From the NCBI RefSeq assembly GCF_045984285.3, contig NZ_JBJQIK030000011.1, positions 62,001 to 126,000 of the forward strand: a stretch of DNA of 64,000 nt, in the 5' to 3' direction. Position 1 is the stretch's first letter, and the number at the start of each line of letters is the position of its first letter. The notes beneath the pieces were generated by a model. It made no database searches and was not told where the DNA came from. It saw only the letters and a program-made list of their open reading frames with translations. Below are positions 43,611-53,006 of the stretch, one piece after another. This DNA is from Rugamonas sp045984285. Lineage in GTDB: Bacteria > Pseudomonadota > Gammaproteobacteria > Burkholderiales > Burkholderiaceae_D. A program made the translations under genes and the position numbers.

Positions 43611-45872
43611 ATGGGTCGTCTACGCTACAGGGCCGGTATCGGCACATATCTGGCCCTCGGCTTCTGCGGGCTGGCTACGGCGCTGAGCATCATTCTTGCC
43701 GTGATTATCGGGAACCTGGCTGCCGCCCAGGCCAAGAACGATATCGGCAGCGCGCTGGCCAACCTGGCGCGGCAAACGGCCGATAACCTGGATCGCGGCA
43801 TGCAGGAGCGCTACCGTGAGGTAGAACTGATGGCGCGCCGGCCTGACCTGACGGCGCCGGGCAGCAGCGGCGCGGTACGGCGCGCCGTGCTGGACGAGCG
43901 CCAGGCCACTTTCCCCCATTACGCCTGGATCGGCATGGCCGGGCTTGACGGGCGTGTAGTGGCCTCCACCCAGGGCATGCTGGAAGGCGCCGACGTCTCG
44001 GGCCGCCCCTGGTTCCGCAATGCGCTGGCCGGAGTCCACGTGGGCGATGTGCACGAGGCCAAGCTGCTGGCGAAACTGCTGCCTTCGGTGAACGGGGAGC
44101 CCAAGCGCTTCGTGGACATCGCTTTCCCCTACAAAGGCGGAAACGGCGAGGCAGCGGGGGTGCTGGGCGTGCACCTGTCGTGGGAGTGGGCGCGCGAGGT
44201 GCGCGATTCGGTCATCCAGCCGGCCGCCGGCAGCCGCTCCCTGCACGCGATGATTGCCGACGCGCAGGGCGAGATCAAGCTCGGGCCGCCGGGCCTCGCC
44301 GCGCTGGCGCCGGGCACCGTGCAGGCCCTGCGCCGGCAAGCCGGAGGCTACCTTGTCGAAGATGGGCCGGACGGTGGGTTCCTCGTCGGCTATGCGCGCA
44401 CCCGCGGCCGAGGCGATTATCCCGGACTGGGCTGGAGCATCGTGGTGCGGCAGGACGTGCAGGAAGCGTATGAACGCGTGCGCAGCCTCCAGCAGCGTGT
44501 GATGCTGGCCGGGATCGCCGCGGCCGTGCTGTCCTCCCTGCTGGGCTATTTCCTCGCGCGGCGCCTGGCGCAGCCGCTGCGCGAGCTGGCGGCGTCGGCG
44601 CAGCGCATCAACAATGCGGAGGCGCGCTCCATCCCGCTGCCGAAGCGCGCCTATGCCGAGGTACAGGCGCTGGCCCTGGCGCTGAATGGGCTGGTGTCCG
44701 GCTTGCTGCAGCGGACTGGTGAACTCGATGAACTGAACCAGACGCTGGAACAGCGCGTTGCCGAACGTTCCAGCGAGCTGGCGCGCGTCATGGCGCGCGC
44801 CCATGCCGACGAGCTGCGGGTGCAGACCATTATCGACAGCGCGCCGGATGCATTCATCTCGGTCGATCTCGAAGGCCGCATCCGCGACTGGAATCCGGCG
44901 GCCCAGCGCACCTTCGGCTGGCGCCACGAAGAGGTGGCGGGCCGCAATTATGTGGAGCTGCTGATACCGCCGCGCTTCCGGGACGGGCACGCCAGCCTGC
45001 TGCGCGCGCTGGACGGCGATGCCGCCACGCTGCCGCGCCGGCGCTTCGAATGGCAGGTGCTGGACCGGCGCGGCGCCGAGATCCCGGTGGAAGTGACGGT
45101 GGGCGTGGCCGAAACGGTGGACGGCAATTTCCTGGGCGCCTTCGTGCAGGACATCTCCGAGCGCAAGCGGGTGGAGCGGATGAAGGCCGAGTTCATTTCC
45201 ACGGTCTCGCATGAACTGCGCACGCCGATGACGTCGATTAATGCATCGCTGTCGATGCTGTCGCAGGGCATGGCAGGGGAACTGGCGCCGGATGTGCGCA
45301 TGCTGATCGATATCGCCAGCCAGAGCAGCGAACGCATGGTCCGCCTGGTCAACGACATTCTCGACATGGAGAAGATCGAGTCCGGCAAGATGGATTACGA
45401 TCTGCGTGCGCAGCCGCTGGCTCCCCTGCTGCGCCAGGCGCTGGATGCGGTAGCCGGCAACGCGGCGGCGCGCCGGGTGCGTACCGTGCTGGACGACCAG
45501 GCGCCGGATGTGCTGGTGCTGGCCGACCATGACCGCATCATCCAGGTGTTCATCAACCTGCTGTCGAATGCCATCAAGTTCTCCCTGCCCGAAGGCGTGG
45601 TGACGATGCGCGTCGAGCGCAAGGCGCAGCGGGTGTCCATCGCCGTATGCGACCAGGGCAGCGGTATTCCGCCGGCCTTCCATGACCGCATCTTCCAGAA
45701 ATTCGCCCAGGCCGACAGTTCGGACTCGCGCAGCCGCGAGGGCACGGGACTGGGGCTGAGCATCTGCAAGGGCATTGTGGAGCAGCATGGCGGCGCCATC
45801 TTCTTCACCTCGCAGCCGGGCGCGGGCACCCGGTTCTTCGTCGAGCTCCCGATGCCGCCGGAAGCGGCTTAG
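43611..45872 (+). CDS. Membrane sensor histidine kinase (Cache-HAMP-PAS-HisKA-HATPase)
   Basis: 753 residues from ATG 43611, with AGGTG upstream (a start at 43533 is possible but less likely). TM1 about 12-38; periplasmic Cache-type sensor about 40-290 (FPHYAWIGMAGLDGRVVAST, SGRPWFRNAL); TM2 about 297-318; HAMP; PAS about 405-520; HisKA with phospho-acceptor H534 in SHELRTPM; HATPase with N box NLLSNAIKF and G boxes DQGSGIPP and GTGLGLSI. No receiver domain. Convergent with, and sharing stop bases with, the operon that holds a lone response regulator; a kinase/regulator pair is inferred. Confidence 0.92.
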   Translation: MGRLRYRAGIGTYLALGFCGLATALSIILAVIIGNLAAAQAKNDIGSALANLARQTADNLDRGMQERYREVELMARRPDLTAPGSSGAVRRAVLDERQATFPHYAWIGMAGLDGRVVASTQGMLEGADVSGRPWFRNALAGVHVGDVHEAKLLAKLLPSVNGEPKRFVDIAFPYKGGNGEAAGVLGVHLSWEWAREVRDSVIQPAAGSRSLHAMIADAQGEIKLGPPGLAALAPGTVQALRRQAGGYLVEDGPDGGFLVGYARTRGRGDYPGLGWSIVVRQDVQEAYERVRSLQQRVMLAGIAAAVLSSLLGYFLARRLAQPLRELAASAQRINNAEARSIPLPKRAYAEVQALALALNGLVSGLLQRTGELDELNQTLEQRVAERSSELARVMARAHADELRVQTIIDSAPDAFISVDLEGRIRDWNPAAQRTFGWRHEEVAGRNYVELLIPPRFRDGHASLLRALDGDAATLPRRRFEWQVLDRRGAEIPVEVTVGVAETVDGNFLGAFVQDISERKRVERMKAEFISTVSHELRTPMTSINASLSMLSQGMAGELAPDVRMLIDIASQSSERMVRLVNDILDMEKIESGKMDYDLRAQPLAPLLRQALDAVAGNAAARRVRTVLDDQAPDVLVLADHDRIIQVFINLLSNAIKFSLPEGVVTMRVERKAQRVSIAVCDQGSGIPPAFHDRIFQKFAQADSSDSRSREGTGLGLSICKGIVEQHGGAIFFTSQPGAGTRFFVELPMPPEAA

Positions 45873-47485
45873 CGCAACTCGTGCAGCGCCATGCCGCCGA
45901 AGGAAGGCCATGCCGAGAAACGGCGTTCCAGCGTGGGCAGCAGCTGCAGCAGCGCCGCCTCGCGGCCGTGGAAGGTGGTGGCGCTGCCGTCCAGCAGGCG
46001 CTCGTACTGCAGGCGGTAGGCTGCACCCGCCGGGTTGGCCCGCGCGGAGCGCAGCAGCACCAGCACCGGCGTGCCGCCGGCATCCACCTGCCATAGTTCG
46101 CCTTCGGCGGCGCGCGTATAGCGCCGCTGGCGTTCCGCGCCAATGGTTCCCGCTTCCAGCGCAATCCGCACCTGCTTGCCGTGCCGGACGCCCCAGTCAA
46201 GGAAAGGCTGGGCGAAGCCGGCAATCTGTTCGGGATCGGTGCGGTAGTCCATCACCGTTACCGACGTGGCCGACCGCGCCAGCGCTTCCAGCAGGGGCAG
46301 CTTGTCGTCCCACCAGAACGGCACCACGAAATCCAGCGGCAGCGTGCCCGCGGCTGCGCGCAGCGCACCGGCCAGCTCGCCGTAGTGCCGGTCCATCTGC
46401 GCGGCCGCCGCACGGTAGCCGGGCAGCAGGTAGTGCTCCACATCGAACTGGGCGCCGGCCAGCCGGCTGCCCGCCGGCATGGCGCTGTTGTAGGCTGCAT
46501 AAGCCTTCACCAGCGCGGCGGCCGCCTCCTGCTGTTCGCCGGGCAGCACCATGCGCGGATCGCCATCCACCGCCCAGACGGCAATGCCGGCCGCGCCCGC
46601 ACGCCGGATAAAGGACGCCAGCTCCTGCGGCGCCTTCACCGCGCCGCGCTGCACGGGCACCGAGATAAACAGGGTGCGGATGGCGTGCGCCTGCGCATGC
46701 TGCAGGACCTGCTGCGCGCCCGAGCGCCACGCGGCGGAGGACCACACCCAGGTGGAACGGGGCGGCGCCGTAGCCGGCTCCATCAGCAGCTGCAGGCTGT
46801 TGAGCCGCAATGCGCCGCCCTGCGGCGGGCAGGCCAGCACGAAATGGCGCCAGGCAGCGGGATCGAAGGCGCCATGCGGCAGCGCGAACTGGCCTTCGCC
46901 TGCGCCCACATCGCCCAGCGCCACGCTGGCTTCGCGCCGGGACTGGGCCGCATCGGCGAGGGCCAGCGAAAAAACACCCTGGCCTGCCGCCTGCCACTGC
47001 AGGCGGGCCTGCGCCCGCGTCATGAACCACGGTGCGGAGAGCAGCACCCCCGCCGCACGGTTGCCGGGCGCGCAGCGCAGCACCAGTGCATCGCCGTCGC
47101 GCGACACTTCGGTCCGGCCTTCCACGCCGAAGGGCCGCGCCGCGAGCTGGGGCAGCAGTTCGCGGCCGTCGGGAAACACGCTGCGGCCCGGCGTGCCGCC
47201 GTCCGCGCCATGCGCTTCAACGGAGCTGATGCCGAATGGCCCTTCCGCGCCGCGGCCGTACAGCAGCAGGGTGGCAGCGCTGGCGGCGCTTGCATCCGCC
47301 AGCGGATACACCGACAACACCTCCTGCGGCGGCACCGGCAGCGTGGCCGCGCTGCATCCGGGCTTCGGCGCGCCTTCGGCCAGCCGTACCTGCGGCCCGC
47401 CCTCGCCGGGGCAAATATGCAGCGTCGCCGCGGGGCTGCTGGTCATGGTCAGTATCGTCAGGAAGAACAGCAGTGCCGGCCGCAT
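45869..47485 (-). CDS. Exported protein with glycoside-hydrolase-like barrel, unrecognised family
   Basis: 538 residues. Signal peptide MRPALLFFLTILTMTSSPAA. Residues 25-240 look like a beta-rich carbohydrate-binding or galactose-binding-like part; residues about 245-460 alternate strands and helices as in a TIM barrel (ELASFIRRAGAAGIAVWAVDGDP; AQFDVEHYLLPGY; LDFVVPFWWDD; VTVMDYRTDPEQI). Acidic residues at strand ends (D in WAVDGD, D/E in FDVEHY, D in MDYRTD) fit a polysaccharide-active enzyme. Last gene of the minus-strand operon, 3 bases after the GT2 gene. Role in trimming or modifying the exported polymer is inference. Confidence 0.7.
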   Translation of the reverse strand: MRPALLFFLTILTMTSSPAATLHICPGEGGPQVRLAEGAPKPGCSAATLPVPPQEVLSVYPLADASAASAATLLLYGRGAEGPFGISSVEAHGADGGTPGRSVFPDGRELLPQLAARPFGVEGRTEVSRDGDALVLRCAPGNRAAGVLLSAPWFMTRAQARLQWQAAGQGVFSLALADAAQSRREASVALGDVGAGEGQFALPHGAFDPAAWRHFVLACPPQGGALRLNSLQLLMEPATAPPRSTWVWSSAAWRSGAQQVLQHAQAHAIRTLFISVPVQRGAVKAPQELASFIRRAGAAGIAVWAVDGDPRMVLPGEQQEAAAALVKAYAAYNSAMPAGSRLAGAQFDVEHYLLPGYRAAAAQMDRHYGELAGALRAAAGTLPLDFVVPFWWDDKLPLLEALARSATSVTVMDYRTDPEQIAGFAQPFLDWGVRHGKQVRIALEAGTIGAERQRRYTRAAEGELWQVDAGGTPVLVLLRSARANPAGAAYRLQYERLLDGSATTFHGREAALLQLLPTLERRFSAWPSFGGMALHELR

Positions 47486-47488
47486 GGG

Positions 47489-48910
47489 CTACACCTTGCG
47501 CTGCCAGTTGCCCTTGCGCGTCATCGCGCCCCAGGTCGATTCTTTCTGGCGCAGCCAGCGCCACAGGCCGACGAGGCGCCACCAGCTGTTCAGCTGGCGG
47601 TAGCCGAAGTTCTCGACCACGACAACGAGGCCCAGCATCAGCAGCTGGCGGCGGCGCGGGTAGATGTGGAAGGACATTTCTTCCAGCAGCAGGCCGGAAG
47701 CGGACAACAGGATGCCCAGCCCCACCGCAAGGAACAGGAAGGTGCCGAAGGCTTCCCACGAAATGGCGCCCAGCACCCAGGCAAACGCCATGAAGAAGTA
47801 GCCGCCCAGTTCCACAATGGGGCCCAGCCATTCGAACAGCATCATGAAGGGGAAAGCCAGCCAGCCCGGGACGCCGCCGCGCCGGCTGAACATCAGGCCC
47901 CAGTTCGACGCCAGGCTTTCGGCCAGGCCGCGCTGCCAGCGGATGCGCTGGTTGCGCAGCGTGGCCCGGTCCTCGGGCGCTTCGGTCCAGCAAACCGGAT
48001 CGGGCACGAACTCGATGCGGTAGCGCTGTCCGCGCTGGCGCAGAACACGGTGCATGCGGACCACCAGTTCCATGTCTTCGCCGATGGTGTTGGGCCGGTA
48101 GCCGCCGACATCGATCACGGTCTGCTTGCGGAACAGGCCGAAGGCGCCGGAGATGATCAGCATGCCGTTCACCACGGACCAGCCCAGGCGGCCGAACAGG
48201 AAGGCGCGCAGGTATTCCACCACCTGGAACAGCGCCCAGGGATTGGATGGCAGCCCCACCCTGGTAAGGAAGCCGCCGGAGACCGTGCAGCCATTGGCCA
48301 CGCGCACCGTGCCGCCGGTGGCCACCATGGTGACGTCGGTGAGGAAGGGGCGCACCAGTTTCTGCAGGCTGTCGCGCTGCAGGATGGAATCCGCGTCCAC
48401 GCCGCAGAACAGCGGGTAGCGCGAAGCATTGATGCCGGCGTTCAGCGAGTCCGCCTTGCCGCCGTTGTCCTTGTCGATCACGCGCAGGTTAGGATAGCGC
48501 AGCGAGCGGTACACCGTTTTGACAGGCTTGGTCGCAATCTGCACGCGGTAGGCTTCCGGGAAGGGCCGCAGGCCGAATTCCTCGATCAGCACGGCCAGCG
48601 TGCCGTCCTTCGAGCCGTCGTTGATGACGATGATTTCCAGCTCCGCATACGATAGCTGCAGCATCGAGCGCACCGAGGCCGCGATGGTGGCTTCCTCGTT
48701 ATATGCCGGCACCAGCAGGCTGATAGGCGGCTCCAGGCCGGAATACACCTGCGGCAGGCTGTCCAGGATGGCTTCGCGGCTGCGGCGCTGCAGGGCCACG
48801 ATCGACAGCACGTTGAGCGCCAGGTAGGCGCCGTTGAGCAGGATGAAATAGACCACGATGACCGGGGTCAGCGTGTGCACCATCAGCAGGTAGAGCGCCA
48901 TGCCGCTCAT
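47489..48910 (-). CDS. Processive membrane glycosyltransferase, family GT2
   Basis: 473 residues. N-terminal membrane helix or pair (about 8-40), GT-A domain: LLVPAYNEEATI, VINDGSKDGT, NGGKADSLNAGI, GVDADS (DxD-like), IGEDMELV and the processivity motif QRIRW. Several C-terminal membrane helices (360-440). This is the PgaC/HasA/cellulose-synthase type that makes and extrudes a polymer. No PilZ domain. ATG overlaps the stop of the HEAT gene (ATGA). The polymer is unknown. Confidence 0.9.
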   Translation of the reverse strand: MSGMALYLLMVHTLTPVIVVYFILLNGAYLALNVLSIVALQRRSREAILDSLPQVYSGLEPPISLLVPAYNEEATIAASVRSMLQLSYAELEIIVINDGSKDGTLAVLIEEFGLRPFPEAYRVQIATKPVKTVYRSLRYPNLRVIDKDNGGKADSLNAGINASRYPLFCGVDADSILQRDSLQKLVRPFLTDVTMVATGGTVRVANGCTVSGGFLTRVGLPSNPWALFQVVEYLRAFLFGRLGWSVVNGMLIISGAFGLFRKQTVIDVGGYRPNTIGEDMELVVRMHRVLRQRGQRYRIEFVPDPVCWTEAPEDRATLRNQRIRWQRGLAESLASNWGLMFSRRGGVPGWLAFPFMMLFEWLGPIVELGGYFFMAFAWVLGAISWEAFGTFLFLAVGLGILLSASGLLLEEMSFHIYPRRRQLLMLGLVVVVENFGYRQLNSWWRLVGLWRWLRQKESTWGAMTRKGNWQRKV

Positions 48911-49962
48911 GCCGCCGCCTGTTCAGCCAGCACCTGGCGCATGATGTCGGCCGCGAAGCGGTCGCCCGCGGCCAGCGATTCCAGTTCGGCCGGCCGCAGG
49001 AAGGGCAGGCTGGCCAGTGCCTGCGCGGCCCGGTAGCGTACCCACCATTGGCGGTCGGCCAGCAGTTCCTGCAGGCGTGGCACGTCTTCCCGGTTGCCCA
49101 GCGGGCCGAGCGCGCGTGCGGCCTGGACGCGCACGCGCCAGTCGGCGTGCGCGATGTGGGCGCGCACCTGGGGCAGCGCTTCCGGCGATGTGGCCAGGCG
49201 CAGCGCGGCGGCCACTACATCGGGATCGTCGTGGGCCAGCATCTGCTGCAGCACGGCCTGGGGCAGGTCCAGCCGCAAGGCGGCCAGCAGGCGCAGCGCA
49301 TCGGGCAGGCGGGCCGGTTCCACCGTGCCTAAAGCCCGGGCCAGCGCAGGCTCCCAGGTACTGCGCTGCTCCTGCAGGATCGTGGCCAGTTGCGCCAGCG
49401 GCCAGTCGGTGCGCCGCAGCAGGGGCAGCGCCAGCGTCTCGGCGGCCTGCGCGGCATCGATCTGCACCAGCGCCCACAGGGCGAGAATGGAGGCGGCGCT
49501 GTCCAGCTGCCGCGCTTCGCGCAGCAGCGCGTCCCAGGCGCTGCGGTCCCGCATGTGTCCCAGCACGAGCGTGGCCACCACGCGCTCCGCGCGGTTGCCG
49601 CGCTGGAGCAGCCGCCGCGACAGCGCATCGCAATGCAGTGTGTAGGCGATGGTATTGAGTTCCTGGCCGGCGGCGCCGCGCACGGACTGCTGCAGGTGCA
49701 GCCACAGGGTGAGAAAGGACATCATGTCGCGCGCGGCAAGGCGCGGCAGGCTGGCGGGCAGTTCGCCCAGCATGGCGGCATTGAGCACCGGACGCCAGGC
49801 CTGCGTCATGGCCTGGTCGCGCACCTGGCGGCGGCGCGCCGCCATGCGCAGCACGATAATCTGGAGGGCGATCAGCATCGTCAGCGCCAGGGCGCCGACG
49901 CCGACCCACCAGGCGACTTCGAGCCAGAGCTCAGAAGTGGTGCGCAATCCCGGCGAAGGCAT
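48907..49962 (-). CDS. Membrane-anchored HEAT-repeat protein
   Basis: 351 residues. One membrane helix at about 14-40 (VAWWVGVGALALTMLIALQIIVL), then a cytosolic alpha-solenoid with HEAT units, clearest near the C-terminus (DWRVRVQAARALGPLGNREDVPRLQELL; DRQWWVRYRAAQALASL). HEAT solenoids are protein-binding scaffolds. It sits between a lone receiver protein and a GT2 polymerase, so it may couple the two (inference). Overlaps the GT2 start by 4 bases. Confidence 0.85.
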   Translation of the reverse strand: MPSPGLRTTSELWLEVAWWVGVGALALTMLIALQIIVLRMAARRRQVRDQAMTQAWRPVLNAAMLGELPASLPRLAARDMMSFLTLWLHLQQSVRGAAGQELNTIAYTLHCDALSRRLLQRGNRAERVVATLVLGHMRDRSAWDALLREARQLDSAASILALWALVQIDAAQAAETLALPLLRRTDWPLAQLATILQEQRSTWEPALARALGTVEPARLPDALRLLAALRLDLPQAVLQQMLAHDDPDVVAAALRLATSPEALPQVRAHIAHADWRVRVQAARALGPLGNREDVPRLQELLADRQWWVRYRAAQALASLPFLRPAELESLAAGDRFAADIMRQVLAEQAAA

Positions 49963-49980
49963 GGTAGTTGGCGCGGCGGT

Positions 49981-50370
49981 TCAACTTTTCTCCTTCAGGT
50001 AGCGGCGTACGCGGGCCAGCAGTTCGTTGGGCTGGAACGGCTTCACAATATAGTCCGAAGCGCCGGCGTCGAGCGCACGGACAATGTCCGGTTCCGTATT
50101 TTTGGCGGTGAGCATGACGACCGGCACGTCTTCCCAGCCGGCGCGCGCGCGGATCAGGCCAACGACTTCGAAGCCGTCGATATAGGGCAGCATCACGTCG
50201 AGCAGCACCAGCTGCGGCGGCTCAGGCAATTCCTCGATGGCCTGGCGCGCGGCCAGCCCGTCGTTGGCCATATGGGTGCGGTAGCCCTGGCGCTCGAGCA
50301 TGAATTGCAGGAGCTGGCTGATATGCTCATTGTCCTCGACGATCAGGATGAGCGCGGATTGGTCCGTCAT
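49981..50370 (-). CDS. Single-domain response regulator (receiver only)
   Basis: 129 residues from ATG 50370 (a TTG at 50388 would add 6). CheY-like receiver: acidic pair VEDNE, phospho-acceptor D58 in LLDVMLPYIDG, T in MLTAKN, and K in IVKPFQP. No DNA-binding or enzymatic output domain, so output must be by protein contact. First gene of the RR-HEAT-GT2-exported-barrel operon, 18 bases before the HEAT gene and 70 bases after hprK on the same strand. Confidence 0.93.
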   Translation of the reverse strand: MTDQSALILIVEDNEHISQLLQFMLERQGYRTHMANDGLAARQAIEELPEPPQLVLLDVMLPYIDGFEVVGLIRARAGWEDVPVVMLTAKNTEPDIVRALDAGASDYIVKPFQPNELLARVRRYLKEKS

Positions 50371-50440
50371 GGGTGAAGGCGGTGGCAAGGAAACAGCTTG
50401 ATCTTATAGAAATCAGCTGGCTTTGACCAGCTTGTCCTGG

Positions 50441-51376
50441 TCAATCGCCGCTCATGGCCTGCCGCTGGCGCTCCATGAACTCCTGCAGCGTGTCGATGCC
50501 GCGCAGCTGAAGGATGGTGTTGCGCACGGCGGCTTCCAGCAGCACCGCGATGTTGCGGCCGGCCGCAACGGGGATGACCACCTTGCGGATTGGAAGTCCC
50601 AGCACGTCTTCCGTCGGGAACTGGAAGGGCAGGCGTTCCACTTCCTCCTCCAGCGCCGAGCGGCGCACCAGGTGCACGATGAGCTTGAGCCGCATCTTGC
50701 GCCGCACGGCGGTCTCGCCGAAGATGGCCTTGATGTCGAGCAGGCCCAGGCCACGCACTTCCAGCAGGTTCTGCAGCAGGGGCGGGCAGCGGCCTTCAAT
50801 CATGTTCGGCGCAATGCGCGAGAACTCCACCGCATCGTCGGCCACCAAGCCGTGGCTGCGCGAGATTAGTTCCAGGCCCAGTTCGCTCTTGCCCAGGCCG
50901 GAGTCGCCGGTGATCAGCACGCCCACGCCCAGCACGTCCATGAACACGCCATGCATGATGATGCGCTGGGCCAGCTTCTTGGACAGGTAGACGCGCAGGA
51001 AGTCGATCACCTGCGCCGCCGGCAGCGGCGTGGAGAACAGGGGAATATTTTTTTCGTCGCAGATGGCGAGAATGTCGGGCGGCGTTTCCAGGCCCTGCGC
51101 GATGATCAGCGCCGGTGGTCCGCCCGCAATCAGCTCGCCGATCACGTGGGCGCGCGTGAGCGACTTGAGGCGCTGGTAGTAGTTGATTTCCTGGTGGCCG
51201 AACACCTGGATCCGGCCGGGGTGGATGGTATTCAGGTGGCCCACCTGGTCGGCCGCCGAGGCCACGTCGCCGGAAATCAGGCGCTCGCCGCCGGGGAAAC
51301 CGGCGAACCAGCCCAGCTGCAAAGTCTCGCGATTGTCGTCGTAGAGGCGTTGAATCGTCAGCGGGGTCTGCAGCAT
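50441..51376 (-). CDS. hprK: HPr kinase/phosphorylase
   Basis: 311 residues. N-terminal domain 1-130; C-terminal P-loop GDSGLGKS (157-164) with H142 before it; signature LEVRGLGLLDI; VVIPVAAGRN. Phosphorylates HPr at Ser. In proteobacteria it works with the nitrogen PTS. Follows ptsN by 34 bases on the same strand, as expected, but the next gene is a response regulator in place of rapZ. Confidence 0.95.
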   Translation of the reverse strand: MLQTPLTIQRLYDDNRETLQLGWFAGFPGGERLISGDVASAADQVGHLNTIHPGRIQVFGHQEINYYQRLKSLTRAHVIGELIAGGPPALIIAQGLETPPDILAICDEKNIPLFSTPLPAAQVIDFLRVYLSKKLAQRIIMHGVFMDVLGVGVLITGDSGLGKSELGLELISRSHGLVADDAVEFSRIAPNMIEGRCPPLLQNLLEVRGLGLLDIKAIFGETAVRRKMRLKLIVHLVRRSALEEEVERLPFQFPTEDVLGLPIRKVVIPVAAGRNIAVLLEAAVRNTILQLRGIDTLQEFMERQRQAMSGD

Positions 51377-51410
51377 GGGCGTTGCCTAAGGAGAATATTG
51401 ACGCCTTAGT

Positions 51411-51893
51411 TTAACCCGCCGCCTGCAAGCTGGGTTGCCAATTCACGATGCGGCTGTGCACGGACTGGGGATCCGTATCGGTGCTCAGCGCATTGCGGAA
51501 GGCATCGTCCGAGAACATTTCGGCGATTTCGGACAGGATTTCCAGGTGCTGCTGGGTCACGTGATCCGGGATCAGCAGGAAGAACAGCAAGTTCACCGGC
51601 TTGCCGTCCGGCGACTCGAAGGGAATCGGCTCGGCCAGGCGCACGAAGGCGGCCAGCGGCGATTTCAGGTTCTTGGCGCCCTTGATACGGCCGTGCGGAA
51701 CTGCAACACCATGCCCCAGGCCGGTGGAACCGAGGCGCTCGCGCGCGAACAGGTTGTCGGAAACGGTGGAGCGGGCGATGCCGCAGTTATTCTCGAAGAT
51801 CAGGCCGGCTTGCTCGAAAGCGCGCTTCTTGCTGGAAACTTCTAGATCCAGCTGGACGTTCTCGAGCGAAAGGATTTTACTCAGGTTATTCAT
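51411..51893 (-). CDS. ptsN: PTS IIA-like nitrogen-regulatory protein PtsN (EIIA-Ntr)
   Basis: 160 residues. Phospho-acceptor His67 in GHGVAVPHGRIKG. Receives phosphate in the PTS-Ntr chain and controls K+ transport and nitrogen/carbon balance. Normally directly downstream of rpoN-hpf on the same strand; here it is about 13 kb away and inverted. Confidence 0.94.
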   Translation of the reverse strand: MNNLSKILSLENVQLDLEVSSKKRAFEQAGLIFENNCGIARSTVSDNLFARERLGSTGLGHGVAVPHGRIKGAKNLKSPLAAFVRLAEPIPFESPDGKPVNLLFFLLIPDHVTQQHLEILSEIAEMFSDDAFRNALSTDTDPQSVHSRIVNWQPSLQAAG

Positions 51894-52150
51894 ATGGCGA
51901 CTTGAATGATGCGACGCACAAAGATTGGCATGCGAGCCGAATTATAGGCCTGTTTGAGGCCGCTGTAACCCGAATTCGCTTGCTTCCGGGCCACGCTGGC
52001 GGGGCGTGGCATGGCAAACAGCAAGTCCTTTCGCCGAAAAAGCTATTTCCGTACAAAAAAGGCCTGAAGCGCCGGTTTTTCGCCAGCGCAAGCGCCTCTC
52101 CACCAATTTTTGCGCGTTTTCCTGAACGGGAGTTGATATCCCGCAAAACC
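51894..52150. other. 257-base gap between ptsN and queF
   Basis: No open frame with coding character and no tRNA-like fold was seen. It holds the ptsN promoter region (minus strand) and the region after the queF stop. A clear sigma-54 -24/-12 site was looked for and not found. Several short GC-rich hairpins are possible, but none has a T-tract. Confidence 0.5.
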
Positions 52151-52984
52151 TTATTGCCGCGCGTTGCGCAGATTGGACGGCCGCTGCGCACCACTAAAAT
52201 TGGTACGCCAGGGATTAATATCAAGGCCACCTCGGCGGGTATACCGCGCATAGACGGTGAGGTGCTGGGGTTTGCACTGGCGCAAGATGTCGGTAAAGAT
52301 GCGTTCCACGCACTGCTCGTGGAATTCGTTGTGCTCGCGGAAACCGATCAGGTACTTCAGCAGGCTTTCCTGGTCGATCTGGGGGCCGGCGTAGGTGATC
52401 TGCACGCTGCCCCAGTCCGGCTGGCCGGTGACGAGGCAGTTCGACTTCAGCAGGTGGGATACCAGGGTTTCCTCGACGGGCAGCTCCTCGAAGTTTGCCT
52501 TCAGGATATCCGGCTGGGGCGCGTAGTTATCGACATCGATATCGAGGCGGTCCAGCAGCAGGCCTTCCAGCTCACCCATTTCCAGCTTGCCGAAATCCTC
52601 CTGCATGGTGAGCGCCACGTGCACATTGGCGCCGGCGGCGGCCGACAGGTCCTGCTGCAGCAAGGTGCGCAGGGCGTCGGGCCCGCCGAGGCGGGTCTGG
52701 TTGAAGGAGTTCAGATAGAGCTTGAACGATTTCGACTCGATGATATTGGGCGAATCGGCCGGCACGGTAATGCGCGCCACCGCCACCTGCGGCTTGCCGC
52801 GCATATTAAGCCAGGAGATCTCGTAGGCGTTCCACACGTCCACGCCGAAGAAGGGCAGGGTGCCCTGCAGCCCCAGCTCATCGCGCTTCGCCTGGCGCGG
52901 AATCGGAAACAGGAGCTCCGGCGCATAGTCGGTACGGTAAGCCGAGGTCTTGCCCAGTGGCGATTGATCAGGCGAGTTATTCAT
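52151..52984 (-). CDS. queF: NADPH-dependent 7-cyano-7-deazaguanine reductase (QueF, long form)
   Basis: 277 residues, the tandem T-fold (YqcD-subfamily) length as in E. coli. Catalytic Cys in SNCLVTGQPDWGS; Asp following; NADPH signature in ESKSFKLYLNSFN; FHEQCVERIF near the end. Makes preQ1 for tRNA queuosine. No preQ1 riboswitch is visible in the short leader, which instead contains the 53007 inverted repeat. Confidence 0.95.
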   Translation of the reverse strand: MNNSPDQSPLGKTSAYRTDYAPELLFPIPRQAKRDELGLQGTLPFFGVDVWNAYEISWLNMRGKPQVAVARITVPADSPNIIESKSFKLYLNSFNQTRLGGPDALRTLLQQDLSAAAGANVHVALTMQEDFGKLEMGELEGLLLDRLDIDVDNYAPQPDILKANFEELPVEETLVSHLLKSNCLVTGQPDWGSVQITYAGPQIDQESLLKYLIGFREHNEFHEQCVERIFTDILRQCKPQHLTVYARYTRRGGLDINPWRTNFSGAQRPSNLRNARQ

Positions 52985-53006
52985 AACAACAGTAAATCTT
53001 TCTTAG

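Noticed and set aside
51894..52150. Sigma-54 promoter for ptsN (TGGCATG at about 52009)
   Set aside because: The matching -12 TTGC is absent at the right spacing.
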